DNA from: CAHJXF01 sp039936235
GTDB lineage: Bacteria > Pseudomonadota > Gammaproteobacteria > Burkholderiales > Burkholderiaceae_D
Direction of reading: 5' to 3'
Assembly: GCA_039936235.1 (NCBI GenBank)
Contig: JBDTIS010000166.1
Location: 1-22,349, forward strand
DNA: 22,349 nucleotides
Translations under genes and position numbers: made by a program
In this document: positions 1 through 7,765 of the stretch, one piece after another
How positions within the stretch are numbered: position 1 is the stretch's first letter
How the letters are laid out: each line of letters begins with the position of its first letter
The notes under the pieces: model-generated
The model's database searches: none
The model's input: only the letters and a program-made list of their open reading frames with translations
What the model was told of the DNA's origin: nothing

Positions 1-1487
1 ATGAAATCCTTCGACTGCGTCAGGTAGATCGCGATACCGGGAACCCGCTCCGGCGCGTCGGGCTGCGCGAGCCGGATCATGAAGTCTCCGATCGTGACCG
101 AGCGCTCGTAGCGCTTGTCGAATGCCACCTTGCGGCCGCGCCGCCAGCACAGCATCATCGTCAGCATCAGGGCGCCGGCCAGCAGCGGGAACCAGCCGCC
201 GTCGGGAATCTTGTGGACGTTGGCCGCCACGAATGTGACGTCGAGCGTCAGGAATACCATCAGCACCGGCGCGACCGCGACCCATGACCAACCCCACACG
301 CCGCGCGCGACGGTCGCGACCAGCAGCGTCGTGACCAGCATGTCGCCGGCCACCGCGATGCCGTAGGCGTTAGCCAGCGCATCGGAACTGCCGAAGCCGA
401 AGACCAGCCCGAGCACCGCGACCGCGAGCAGCCAGTTGACGGCCGGCACGTAGACCTGGCCGGCCGACTCGTCGGACGTCTGCCGCACGCGCAGCCGCGG
501 CAGAACGCCGAGCTGGATTGCCTGCTGCACCAGCGCGAACGCGCCGGAGATGACCGCCTGGCTCGCGATCACGGTGGCCGCGGTACTGAGCAGCACGAGC
601 GGCGCGAGCAGACGATCTTCGAACAGCCTGAAGAACGGATTGGAGGCCGCGGACGGATCGGACAGCACGAGCGCGCCCTGTCCGAAGTAGTTCAGCACCA
701 GAGCCGGCATCACCAGCGCGAACCAGTCGATGCGGATGGCGCGACGGCCGAAATGACCCATGTCGGCATACAACGCCTCGCCACCGGTCAACGCGAGGAA
801 CACCGAACCGAGCACCGTGAATGCCGTCCAGCCGTCCGCGTGCCCCATGTATGCGAGCGCGTAACGCGGGTCGAGCGCGGCGAGAATGCCGGGGCGCGCG
901 ACGATGTGCGCGATCCCTGCGAGCGCCAGCACGACGAACCAGGCCAGCATGATCGGTCCGAACAGTTTGCCGACCTTGCCGCTGCCGTGCCGCTGGATCG
1001 CGAACAGGCCGACCAGAACGCAGGCGGCGATCGGCACGATCCACGGCTGCACACGTGGCGCGACCAGCGCCATTCCTTCGATCGCGCTCAGCACCGAGAT
1101 CGCCGGCGTGATCATCGCGTCGCCGAAGAACAGCGACGCGCCGGCGAGCCCTACGACGATCATGGGCGCGCGCAGCCGTCCGGCGACGGGCATTGCGAGC
1201 GACAGCAGCGCCATCGTGCCACCCTCTCCCTGGTTGTCGGCGCGCATCACGACGACGACGTACTTCAGCGCGACGATCAGGACCACCGCCCAGAACACCA
1301 GCGACAGCACGCCGAAGATGGTCGCCTCCGCGAGCTGCGGTCCGGCTGCGCGCAGCGATTCGCGGAACGCGTAGATCGGGCTCGTGCCGATGTCGCCGAA
1401 GACCACGCCGAGGGCGCCGAGGGCCAGCGCCGCGCGCATCGGATGATCGGCGACGGCATGGGTCGATACAGCGGCGGCGGAAGTCAT
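1..1487 (-). CDS. kup: Kup low-affinity potassium transporter (3' end outside window)
   Basis: Inner-membrane K+ uptake permease of the Kup/HAK/KT family, which imports potassium probably in symport with protons. Translation from the ATG at 1487 reads MTSAAAVSTHAVADHPMR and then the family signature GVVFGDIGTSPIYAFRE (about residues 27-43), MRADNQGEGGTMALL (81-95), and further on FFGDAMITPAISVLSAIEG, GHFGRRAIRIDWF, LNYFGQGALVL, TVIASQAVISGAF and AYGIAVAGDML, all lining up with E. coli Kup. About 495 residues are visible against roughly 620 in the family, so the end of the C-terminal cytosolic region lies beyond the left edge. Many hydrophobic segments, consistent with the 12 expected, fall between residues 20 and 450. 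No in-frame stop or frameshift was seen. It diverges from the small gene at 1572 across an 84-bp spacer. Family certain; regulation not visible. Confidence 0.95.
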   Translation of the reverse strand, partial: MTSAAAVSTHAVADHPMRAALALGALGVVFGDIGTSPIYAFRESLRAAGPQLAEATIFGVLSLVFWAVVLIVALKYVVVVMRADNQGEGGTMALLSLAMPVAGRLRAPMIVVGLAGASLFFGDAMITPAISVLSAIEGMALVAPRVQPWIVPIAACVLVGLFAIQRHGSGKVGKLFGPIMLAWFVVLALAGIAHIVARPGILAALDPRYALAYMGHADGWTAFTVLGSVFLALTGGEALYADMGHFGRRAIRIDWFALVMPALVLNYFGQGALVLSDPSAASNPFFRLFEDRLLAPLVLLSTAATVIASQAVISGAFALVQQAIQLGVLPRLRVRQTSDESAGQVYVPAVNWLLAVAVLGLVFGFGSSDALANAYGIAVAGDMLVTTLLVATVARGVWGWSWVAVAPVLMVFLTLDVTFVAANVHKIPDGGWFPLLAGALMLTMMLCWRRGRKVAFDKRYERSVTIGDFMIRLAQPDAPERVPGIAIYLTQSKDF

Positions 1488-1571
1488 GGGCGAAGGTTCG
1501 TAGGCGAAGCGCGAAAAGCAGCGGGCCGGCGATCATAATCTTTCGACCGCGACAGTCGACCGAGAACACCG

Positions 1572-1907
1572 ATGGATGAGCAATACCAGATCGAGATCCC
1601 GCAGTCCTTCATGGCGCTGTATTCGCGCAACGGCCGACCGAACGAGACCCGCCGCACGATCGAGCAGCGCTACGACCTCTGCGAGGACCTCGCCGTCCAG
1701 ACCGCCGACGTCTGCCACACGCTGCAGTTCAAGGACGATCTGTCCGAACGCGAGGTACTGTCGCGCTGCCTGGTCAGCCTGCGCGCGAGCGGTGCTGTGA
1801 CGCCGCCGGAGTCGGTCTGGGTCATCTGCCGGGTGGCGGAGCTGCTGCAATGGGCGCTTCCCGATCTGCCCGACCCGGACGCTGCGGGCGACCCGGCAGG
1901 GCCGTGA
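1572..1907 (+). CDS. Small conserved betaproteobacterial protein ('ATPase with chaperone activity'-type)
   Basis: A 111-residue soluble protein beginning MDEQYQIEIPQSFMALYS. It resembles a short Burkholderiales family often labelled 'ATPase with chaperone activity', with the pattern IEIP-SFMALY near the N-terminus, a charged RRTIEQRYDLCEDLA helix and a C-terminal VCRVAELLQW-like helix (here VICRVAELLQW). That label is historical. No Walker A or B motif is visible, so ATPase activity is not supported and the function is unknown. There is no signal peptide or membrane segment. No clear Shine-Dalgarno precedes the ATG; a CATAAT hexamer at 1534-1539 is a possible -10 but lacks a convincing -35. 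The last 86 bp overlap the 3' end of the convergent DUF2145 gene. Gene reality is fairly secure from the family resemblance. Confidence 0.75.
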   Translation: MDEQYQIEIPQSFMALYSRNGRPNETRRTIEQRYDLCEDLAVQTADVCHTLQFKDDLSEREVLSRCLVSLRASGAVTPPESVWVICRVAELLQWALPDLPDPDAAGDPAGP

Positions 1908-2739
1908 CCGGCATCGAGACGACCTGTTCGTCCTCGACGACGGCGCGCGCCCGCAGGAAATCCAGGACCGATTCGACCGACACCGCGTCGATCCGACCTG
2001 CCATGCGCCGGTCGAACGGATGGTCGTCGAACGCGACGTTGGCCTTGAACAGGCGACCGCCCAGCCGCGTCAGCGCCGGAATCTCGAGCGTGGTGGGCCG
2101 GTAGCCAGCGGCCTTCAGCCACGTCTGCGCGGACGCACGATCGGCGATCGGGAAGTCGCGCGACATCGCGGTGGCCATCAGTTCGAGAGCCCATTGGTTC
2201 GAGTTCTGGTAGCGCGTCGAGAACGGGAATGCGATGACGTTGTAGTGCGGCTCGTGCATGCGCTGCGGCATATCGCCGGCGAGCATCGTCGCAAGCCGGT
2301 GCTGGGACTCGACGTCGGGGATGACGATCAACGCCTCGTAGCGGAACGGATCGTCGAGGAAGAAGTTGCCGAGCCCCTGGTCGAACAGCGACGACTCCGC
2401 GCTGCCGCACGCGTTCAGTTCGTGGACCACCGTCCAGCGGCCGTCCGGATGGTCACACCACACGAAGCCCATGTGCGAATAACGCAGCCCGTACCGCGTC
2501 AGGTCCTGGCCGGCGCGAGCGATCAGCGCGACTTCGGCGCCGCTCGCTTCGAGCAGGTCGAAGCTGCGTTTGCCGAGTTCGAGTCCGCGCGCGACCGTGG
2601 CCGGTGTGAGGACGTAGGGTTCGCAGGTACGGCCGGCGACGGCGCCGTCGATCCATGCGACCGACAACGTGACGATCACGAGGATCATCCGCGTCGCCGC
2701 ACGCAGCCTGGACATTGGCTGACTACCGACGACTTCCAT
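1822..2739 (-). CDS. DUF2145 family exported protein
   Basis: A 305-residue protein with an N-terminal signal peptide: MSRLRAATRM, a hydrophobic ILVIVTLSVAW stretch, and a likely cut after GAVA, giving an exported mature protein that starts near GRTCEPYVLT. The core EVALIARAGQDLTRYG, RYSHMGFVW and HELNACGSA matches the DUF2145 family of beta/gammaproteobacteria, whose function is unknown. Two starts are possible. The ATG at 2739 overlaps the upstream stop as TGATG, which suggests translational coupling and is used here. The ATG at 2715 gives a cleaner signal peptide (297 aa). Neither has a good Shine-Dalgarno. The Pro/Arg-rich C-terminal tail overlaps the convergent gene at 1572-1907. The arrangement SHMGF followed later by YQNSNQW recalls the circularly permuted NlpC/P60 fold (see findings). 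Confidence 0.85.
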   Translation of the reverse strand: MEVVGSQPMSRLRAATRMILVIVTLSVAWIDGAVAGRTCEPYVLTPATVARGLELGKRSFDLLEASGAEVALIARAGQDLTRYGLRYSHMGFVWCDHPDGRWTVVHELNACGSAESSLFDQGLGNFFLDDPFRYEALIVIPDVESQHRLATMLAGDMPQRMHEPHYNVIAFPFSTRYQNSNQWALELMATAMSRDFPIADRASAQTWLKAAGYRPTTLEIPALTRLGGRLFKANVAFDDHPFDRRMAGRIDAVSVESVLDFLRARAVVEDEQVVSMPVTALPGRPQRPGRADREAPIAAAPPPGR

Positions 2740-3173
2740 CAGTGCAGCGAGGCGAGCGGACGCTGATGCACCAGCGCGCGACCGATCTCGTTCGGGATGA
2801 AGGCGATCATCCGGCCGGCGCTGATCAGCGCGCAACCGGTGCTCGACGCAACGACCTCCACCACCGCGCCGACCGCCACGCTCGCGACGCCGGCGATGCG
2901 GACGGACGCCTCCGCGCCGTCGGATGCATCGCGCAACGCAACGACCGTGCTCTCGCCGACCGCGTCCACCGCCGTGACCACCACGCTGCCGGCGAAGGCG
3001 AGCGTCGCGATGCTGCCGCGGACCACGACGCTGCTCGCGATGGCAACACTGGCGGCCGATGCGGCCGACGCTTCGGAGGCCCCCGCAGGGTCTTGCGCCG
3101 ATGCTGTCGTGTGCGTCAGCGTCGCCGCCAGCAGGACCGCGATCCACTTGTCGCGCCTGTTCATCCTGTTCAT
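2739..3173 (-). CDS. Small exported Ala/Ser/Val-rich protein, function unknown
   Basis: A 144-residue protein with a signal peptide (MNRMNRRDKW, then IAVLLAATLTHTTASAQ, likely cut after ASA). The mature part is rich in Ala, Ser and Val, about residues 28-115, in a pattern of short alternating beta-like runs (SVVVRGSIATLAFAGSVVV). It ends in a more conserved-looking block with STGCALI and IAFIPNEIGRALVH. The start at 3173 is chosen because AGGGGAG sits six bases upstream; the in-frame ATG at 3179 is too close to that site. Its stop overlaps the start of the DUF2145 gene (TGATG), so the two exported proteins are probably made together and may act together in the periplasm. I recognise the pairing with DUF2145 from related bacteria but know no function. 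Confidence 0.75.
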   Translation of the reverse strand: MNRMNRRDKWIAVLLAATLTHTTASAQDPAGASEASAASAASVAIASSVVVRGSIATLAFAGSVVVTAVDAVGESTVVALRDASDGAEASVRIAGVASVAVGAVVEVVASSTGCALISAGRMIAFIPNEIGRALVHQRPLASLH

Positions 3174-3320
3174 GTCCATCTCCCCTAGAACGCGTCCGGT
3201 GACGCGGAGACGGCAGACTGGCGGCGATGGTCCATCGACGCGAGCGCCATGACTAAAGACGCTACGTCTGAAACGTTCGGTATTACGATGCGCAACCTTT
3301 CTCGTCCGCAGGAGTGACTC

Positions 3321-4094
3321 ATGGGACAAAGCACGCTGCTGATCGACCGTCTCAAGCATGAGCTGAAGGGCCGCGGCATCACCTACGCGCAGGTCGGCAT
3401 CGGCATCGGTCTGTCGGAGGCCAGCGTGAAACGGATGTTCTCCAAGCGCGACCTGATGCTCGGGCGGCTCGACGCGATCTGTGCGGTCGCGCAGATCGAG
3501 CTCGTCGACCTGACGCGCGGCCTCGATCTAGAGGAAAGGCTTCTGAACGAACTCACCGACAAGCAGGAGGCGACGCTGGTGGCGGACCAGATGCTGTTCC
3601 TGACCGCGACCTGCGTGCTGAACCTGTCGACCTTCGAGAACATCCTCGAGACCTACGAGATCGACGCGGCACGGCTCGTCAGGGCTTTCGTCAAGCTCGA
3701 TCGCCTCGGCTTCCTGCGGCTGCTGCCGAACAACCGCTATCGTCTGCTCGTCGCGCGCACCTTCCGCTGGCTACCCGACGGTCCGATCCAGCGCTATTTC
3801 AAGCAAAACGCGAACGCGTACTTCGACAGCGCGTTCGACGGGCCCGACGAGTTCATGGGGTTGCTGAACGCGCGGCTGTCGAAGACCCATGCGGCCGCGT
3901 TGATCGATCGCCTCAGGCGGCTGGCCCGAGACATCTCCGAACAGCATGCAGATGATGCCCGGCTGCCGCCGGCGCAGCGACATGCGATGAGTCTGTTACT
4001 GGCAGTGCGTCCGTGGCAGCTGGACTTCATGCGCAGACTGGAACGCAAGCCTGCAGCCTCCGGACGAGCCCGCAAGGTCCGCATCCAGCGGTGA
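3321..4094 (+). CDS. XRE-type helix-turn-helix transcriptional regulator
   Basis: A 257-residue cytosolic DNA-binding protein. The N-terminal 60 residues carry a Cro/CI-like HTH: LKHELKGRGITYAQVGIGIG, then LSEASVKRMF as the recognition helix and GRLDAICAVAQIEL. The remaining 190 residues (QMLFLTATCVLNLSTFENI, then a LVRAFVKLDRLGFLRLLPNN winged-helix-like stretch and RYRLLVARTFRWLPDGPI) form a helical effector or oligomerisation part typical of a betaproteobacterial regulator group; its ligand is unknown. The start at 3321 has AGGAG seven bases upstream. It is divergent from the exported pair at 1822-3173 with a 147-bp spacer, so those genes are candidate targets. The C-terminus is basic (RKPAASGRARKVRIQR). 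No sign of truncation. Confidence 0.85.
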   Translation: MGQSTLLIDRLKHELKGRGITYAQVGIGIGLSEASVKRMFSKRDLMLGRLDAICAVAQIELVDLTRGLDLEERLLNELTDKQEATLVADQMLFLTATCVLNLSTFENILETYEIDAARLVRAFVKLDRLGFLRLLPNNRYRLLVARTFRWLPDGPIQRYFKQNANAYFDSAFDGPDEFMGLLNARLSKTHAAALIDRLRRLARDISEQHADDARLPPAQRHAMSLLLAVRPWQLDFMRRLERKPAASGRARKVRIQR

Positions 4095-4154
4095 CGTCGT
4101 CGTCGCCGCGACGCATCGATCCGGTCGTCATGCCTCGACGACAAGTTCCCTCCT

Positions 4155-4169
4155 CTGTCGGGACGACAG
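4155..4169. terminator. Candidate bidirectional terminator hairpin
   Basis: A perfect 6-bp inverted repeat, CTGTCG and CGACAG with loop GGA, lies in the 103-bp gap between the convergent HTH regulator and the flavin reductase gene. There is no T-run on either side, so intrinsic termination is only suggested by position and stem. Confidence 0.35.
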
Positions 4170-4197
4170 TTGCTGCTGGGTGACAGTGAATGCGGCC

Positions 4198-4818
4198 CTA
4201 GCGCGGTCGATACAGCCTGAACAACTGACTCGGCCCGATCTCGAAGTAGTCGGCCGGACCGCCGCCGCGCAGCACGTGGCCCGCGTTCGCCGTGTCGTAG
4301 ACGCCGTCCTCGAGCGAGGACTTCGCAATGTGTATCGCGACGACCTCCCCGAGTGTCAGCCAGCTGTCGACCTTCTCGCCAGCCGCGGACTGGAGTTGCC
4401 TGACGTCGATGACGCGGCACTCGAACGACACCGGGCTCTCGGCGACGCGCGGCACGGAGACCACAGTCGACGCGATCGGTGTGAGGCCGGCGAGGGCGAA
4501 CTCGTCGACGTCGGGCGCGACGGAGGCGCAGGTCGCATTCATCTGCTCGACCAGCGGGCGCGTCGTCAGGTTCCACACGAACTCTCCGGTGTGTTCGATG
4601 TTCCGCACGGTGTCCTTGTAGCCGATGCTCGAGAAGCCGATGATCGGCGGCGTGTAATTGAACGCGTTGAAGAAGCTGTAAGGCGCCAGGTTCAGCGAGC
4701 CATCGTTGTCACGCGACGAGATCCAGCCGATCGGTCGCGGGCCGACGATCGCGTTGAACGGATCGTGCGGCAAGCCATGACCGTGGCACGGCTCGTAGAA
4801 ATGGAATTCGTAAGCCAT
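4198..4818 (-). CDS. Flavin reductase-like, FMN-binding split-barrel protein
   Basis: A 206-residue cytosolic protein of the flavin reductase/DIM6-NTAB family. Members bind FMN and either reduce flavins with NAD(P)H or use the flavin themselves. The signatures are GPRPIGWISSRDNDGSLNLA (about residues 26-45), APYSFFNAFNYTPPIIGFSS, KDTVRNIEHTGEFVWNL and the later SPVSFECRV and GEVVAIHI, in the expected order and at the usual full length. The ATG at 4818 overlaps the stop of the upstream VOC gene as TGATG, which suggests translational coupling and fixes the start. It is the last gene of a compact leftward series. The physiological partner is unknown. The coupled VOC protein makes an oxygenase or detoxification context conceivable, but this is not shown. 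Confidence 0.9.
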   Translation of the reverse strand: MAYEFHFYEPCHGHGLPHDPFNAIVGPRPIGWISSRDNDGSLNLAPYSFFNAFNYTPPIIGFSSIGYKDTVRNIEHTGEFVWNLTTRPLVEQMNATCASVAPDVDEFALAGLTPIASTVVSVPRVAESPVSFECRVIDVRQLQSAAGEKVDSWLTLGEVVAIHIAKSSLEDGVYDTANAGHVLRGGGPADYFEIGPSQLFRLYRPR

Positions 4819-5183
4819 CAGCGCACCGCGGACGCATCGAAGTGCGGGTTCTCGATGAAGCCGAGCCGGTTGCCGAACGGATCGAGCACCGCGGCAACCT
4901 TGATGCCATCGCCGACTTCCGTCACCGCTTCGAGCGCGGTCGCGCCGAGTGCGATCAGTCGGTCGAACGCGATCTGCGCATCGGCCACGCCCCACAGCGC
5001 CTGCGCTCCCGCCGATGCGGGCGTTCCGTCGGGAACGAGGCCGAGCTCGAAGCCGCCCACCGAGAAGCCCACGTAATAAGGCGCGTCGAAATAGGGTTCC
5101 GCGCCGATCACCTTCGCATACCAGGCCTTCGCCGCGCCGAGATCCGACGCCGGATAGATCGCCGTTCGCAAACCGAGAAGCAT
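4818..5183 (-). CDS. VOC-family (glyoxalase/dioxygenase-fold) protein
   Basis: A 121-residue single-domain protein of the vicinal oxygen chelate superfamily with paired beta-alpha-beta-beta-beta modules. The first starts LRTAIYPASDLGAAKAWYAK and leads to YYVGFSVGGFELGLVPDG; the second starts GVADAQIAFDRLIALGA and ends AVLDPFGNRLGFIENPHF, a very typical VOC ending. The Glu in FELGL and the Glu in GFIENP sit where metal ligands usually lie, but the first-strand His common in metal-dependent members is absent (LRTAIY), so metal binding and reaction are uncertain. The start at 5183 is preferred over the adjacent ATG at 5186 because GGAG is then six bases away instead of three. It is coupled to the flavin reductase gene by TGATG. 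Confidence 0.85.
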   Translation of the reverse strand: MLLGLRTAIYPASDLGAAKAWYAKVIGAEPYFDAPYYVGFSVGGFELGLVPDGTPASAGAQALWGVADAQIAFDRLIALGATALEAVTEVGDGIKVAAVLDPFGNRLGFIENPHFDASAVR

Positions 5184-5211
5184 CATCGACTCCGTGACTG
5201 AGGAGCGACGA

Positions 5212-5838
5212 CTATATCGCGGCGGCCTCGGCTGCCGCGCGTTCGGAAGCGACCCGCAACAACTCCTGATGCGCCCGCAGTGCCGCGTACGCGTCGTTGG
5301 CTGCGTACAGCAACTGCTTGTCGTCGAGACGGTGCAGCGACCAGTTCGAGGTGGTTTGACGCTTCGACTTCAGGAAGCGCTGGTCGAACAGGATCGCTAT
5401 GGCAGCCCGCACGCCGATCGAGCTGCGAAAACCTTCGTGGCGGAACAGGTCGTTAAGGTCGATCACGGCCCGCAGTTCGACGCCGAAACGCGCTCGGATG
5501 AACTGGAGATCCGACTTCAGACCGAAGCCGACCTTCTGGACTGCCGCCGACTGCAGCAGGTCGAGCAGAAACCGCAGGCCTTCGGTGCGATGCACCTGCA
5601 AGATATAAGCCTCGTCCGGCGTCGCGAACTGGACGATATGGGGACCGTCGCTGACCTCACCGACCTTGAACAGCGGTTTCGACTCGGTATCGAAGCCGAC
5701 GATGCCGGCCGCGACGATCGCGTCGTACGCGGCCTCGAACTGCGCCGCGGTCTGCGGTACATGGACACGTTCGATCGTCAGGCCTGCGAACATCGGCAGC
5801 GTGGCGATCTCGTCCTTCGGTGGCGCGATCTTCCTCAT
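5212..5838 (-). CDS. DEDDy-type 3'-5' exonuclease (RNase D-like)
   Basis: A 208-residue protein with a single DnaQ/RNase D-like exonuclease domain. All three motifs are visible. Exo I is VGFDTESKP with D50 and E52, Exo II is GFGLKSDLQFI with D110, and Exo III is LLYAANDAYAAL with Y178 and D182 (YxxxD, the DEDDy type). The domain fills nearly the whole protein and no HRDC domain follows, so it is a stand-alone 3'-5' exonuclease rather than full RNase D. The substrate (RNA or DNA ends) cannot be told. It lies 19 bp downstream of the oligopeptidase coding region and 28 bp upstream of the VOC gene on the same strand, so co-transcription is likely even though the functions look unrelated. Confidence 0.9.
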   Translation of the reverse strand: MRKIAPPKDEIATLPMFAGLTIERVHVPQTAAQFEAAYDAIVAAGIVGFDTESKPLFKVGEVSDGPHIVQFATPDEAYILQVHRTEGLRFLLDLLQSAAVQKVGFGLKSDLQFIRARFGVELRAVIDLNDLFRHEGFRSSIGVRAAIAILFDQRFLKSKRQTTSNWSLHRLDDKQLLYAANDAYAALRAHQELLRVASERAAAEAAAI

Positions 5839-5857
5839 GGGCGGACCGGATGCGTCG

Positions 5858-7714
5858 TCACGACTTCGCCGGCTGACGCGCCTGGATGACTTCGATCTCG
5901 TCCATGATCCGGTCCATCCGCGCGGCGATCGACTGGTAAGGCGCCGGACTCGCGAGGTCGACTCCGGCCTTCTTCACCAGTGCATACGGATAGTCCGAGC
6001 CGCCTGCACGCAGCAGCGCCAGGTAACGGTCGAGCGCGCCCGGTTCCTTGTTCGCGACGCTGTCGGCGAACAGCGAGCTGGCAGCGATCGAGGTCGCGTA
6101 CTGAAACACGTAGAACGCGTTGTAGAAGTGCGGGATGTAGGCCCACTCCATCGTGTCGATGTCGTCGATCTTCATCACACCCTGCGCCTCGCCGTGATAG
6201 CGACGCAGGATGTCACCGTAGATCGTCGTCAGCGTCTCGCCGCTGAGCGGCTCGCCCGCGTCGACCTTCGCATGGACGGTCCGCTCGAATTCCGCGAACA
6301 TCGCCTGGCGGAAGAACGTCCCGCGCAGGGTCTCCAGCGCCGAGCCGAGGAATAGCAGACGCTCGTGGTCGGTCTTCGCGACATCGAGAACATGCTGCAG
6401 CAGCAGTGCCTCGTTGAACGTCGACGCGATCTCCGCGATGAAGATCGGATAGTCGGCCGTCGGGAACGGCTGCGCCTGGTTGGCCAGCACCGAATGCATC
6501 GCGTGGCCCCACTCGTGGGCCACGGTCGTCACCGACTCGTAGTCGTCGTTGAAGTTCAGCAGCACGTACGGATGAACGTCGTAGGCGATGCCGGCCATGT
6601 GCGCGCCCGACAGCTTGTGCGGCCGCGGATAGGCATCCATCCAGCGATGATCGAAACCGTTCTTCATCGCGGCCACGTAGTCCGGGCCGAGCGGCGCCAC
6701 GGCCTCGAGCGTCAGGCGTTTCGCGTCTGCCAGCGAATAGCTGACGTCGTCCTTCACCAGCGGCGGATAGATGTCGTAGTAGTGCATGTCGGTCACGCCG
6801 AGCATCTTCGCGCGCAGGCGGAAATAGCGATGCAGCGTCGGCAGGTGCGCGTTGGCCTGGCTGATCAGCGTGTCGTAGACGGCCACCGGAACCGCGTTCC
6901 GGTCGAGCGCACTGGTGATCGCGTCGGGGTACTTGTGGACCTTCGCATTGACCGAGTCGATCTTCATCTGGCCGTACAGCGTCGAGCCGAACGTGTGCTC
7001 GAACTGCTTGTACTGGCCGAAGAACGCATCCATCACGATCTTGCGATCGGCGCGGTTCTGCGCGCCACGGTACTTCGTGTACGCGGACTGGTCGAGCGTC
7101 ACCGTCGATCCGTCGGACAGCTTGACCACCGGCCACGGCATGTCGGCCGTCGATAGCACGGTGTAGGTCGACGACGCGACGTCGCCGGTCAACCCGAACC
7201 GGGCGACCAATGCTTCGCCCTTCGCGTCGAGCGTATGCGGCGCCGTGCGCAGGATGTCGTCGAGGAAATGACGGTATTCGGCCAGGCTCGTGTCGGCGGC
7301 CAGCATCCGATCGACCTTCTTCGCGCCCAGCGCGAGAATTTCCGGCGAGAAGAACGAAGTGGCCTCGCCGAGCTTCGCGCCGAGCACCTGCGATCGCTGG
7401 TTGAGTTCGATTCCCCCCTTTTCGGTAGTGTCCTGGTTGTGGGTCTCGGACGCATAGACGTCGAGCCGGTAGTAGCGCCGCTGCGCGTCGGCGACGAGTT
7501 CGATGCAGCTCCTGAAGCGGGCCAGCGATTGCCCGAGCCGGCCCTTGCATTGGCCCAGTTCGCCGAGCTGGTCGCCGAGCTTCGCCGCTTCGGCGTCCCA
7601 CGCAGCCGGCGTCGCGTAGAGATCGTTCAGGTTCCAGCGGTCTTCGATGGCTTCCGCATGTGCGGCTCCGACGACCGCGGCGGACAACAGGACCAGCAGG
7701 ACAGGCAGGCGCAC
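5858..7714 (-). CDS. pepF: Exported M3B oligoendopeptidase F-like zinc metallopeptidase
   Basis: A zinc endopeptidase of family M3 (PepF/oligoendopeptidase F group), which cleaves oligopeptides. The active-site motif HEWGH lies about 400 residues in, followed 24 residues later by EIASTFNEALL with the third zinc-ligand Glu. The N-terminal helical part has the PepF-like WNLNDLYATPAAWDAE opening, and the C-terminal FYVFQYATSIAAS is typical. Unlike standard cytosolic PepF, it begins with a signal peptide (RLPVLLVLLSAAVVGAAHA), so it should act in the periplasm. The start is a GTG. The GTG at 7723 sits only one base after AAGGAG, so the GTG at 7714, ten bases from that site, is preferred (618 aa). 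It lies about 50 bp after the hydantoinase gene with no obvious terminator between, so read-through is likely. Confidence 0.9.
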   Translation of the reverse strand: MRLPVLLVLLSAAVVGAAHAEAIEDRWNLNDLYATPAAWDAEAAKLGDQLGELGQCKGRLGQSLARFRSCIELVADAQRRYYRLDVYASETHNQDTTEKGGIELNQRSQVLGAKLGEATSFFSPEILALGAKKVDRMLAADTSLAEYRHFLDDILRTAPHTLDAKGEALVARFGLTGDVASSTYTVLSTADMPWPVVKLSDGSTVTLDQSAYTKYRGAQNRADRKIVMDAFFGQYKQFEHTFGSTLYGQMKIDSVNAKVHKYPDAITSALDRNAVPVAVYDTLISQANAHLPTLHRYFRLRAKMLGVTDMHYYDIYPPLVKDDVSYSLADAKRLTLEAVAPLGPDYVAAMKNGFDHRWMDAYPRPHKLSGAHMAGIAYDVHPYVLLNFNDDYESVTTVAHEWGHAMHSVLANQAQPFPTADYPIFIAEIASTFNEALLLQHVLDVAKTDHERLLFLGSALETLRGTFFRQAMFAEFERTVHAKVDAGEPLSGETLTTIYGDILRRYHGEAQGVMKIDDIDTMEWAYIPHFYNAFYVFQYATSIAASSLFADSVANKEPGALDRYLALLRAGGSDYPYALVKKAGVDLASPAPYQSIAARMDRIMDEIEVIQARQPAKS

Positions 7715-7765
7715 GAAAGGCACTCCTTCAGGGTGAGACGCGGCAAAAAGTCGGCCATCTTAAAG

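Noticed and set aside
1534..1539. CATAAT as a -10 box in the kup/small-gene spacer
   Set aside because: No acceptable -35 hexamer at 16-18 bp on the plus strand, so not listed as a promoter.
370..1569. Leftward 399-codon frame over kup
   Set aside because: Shifted phase of kup giving Arg-rich sequence; the Kup motifs lie in the frame starting at 1487.
3180..3320. Promoters in the divergent spacer before the HTH regulator
   Set aside because: A TATTAC at 3281-3286 and repeated ACGT tetramers were seen, but no paired -35 or convincing operator.
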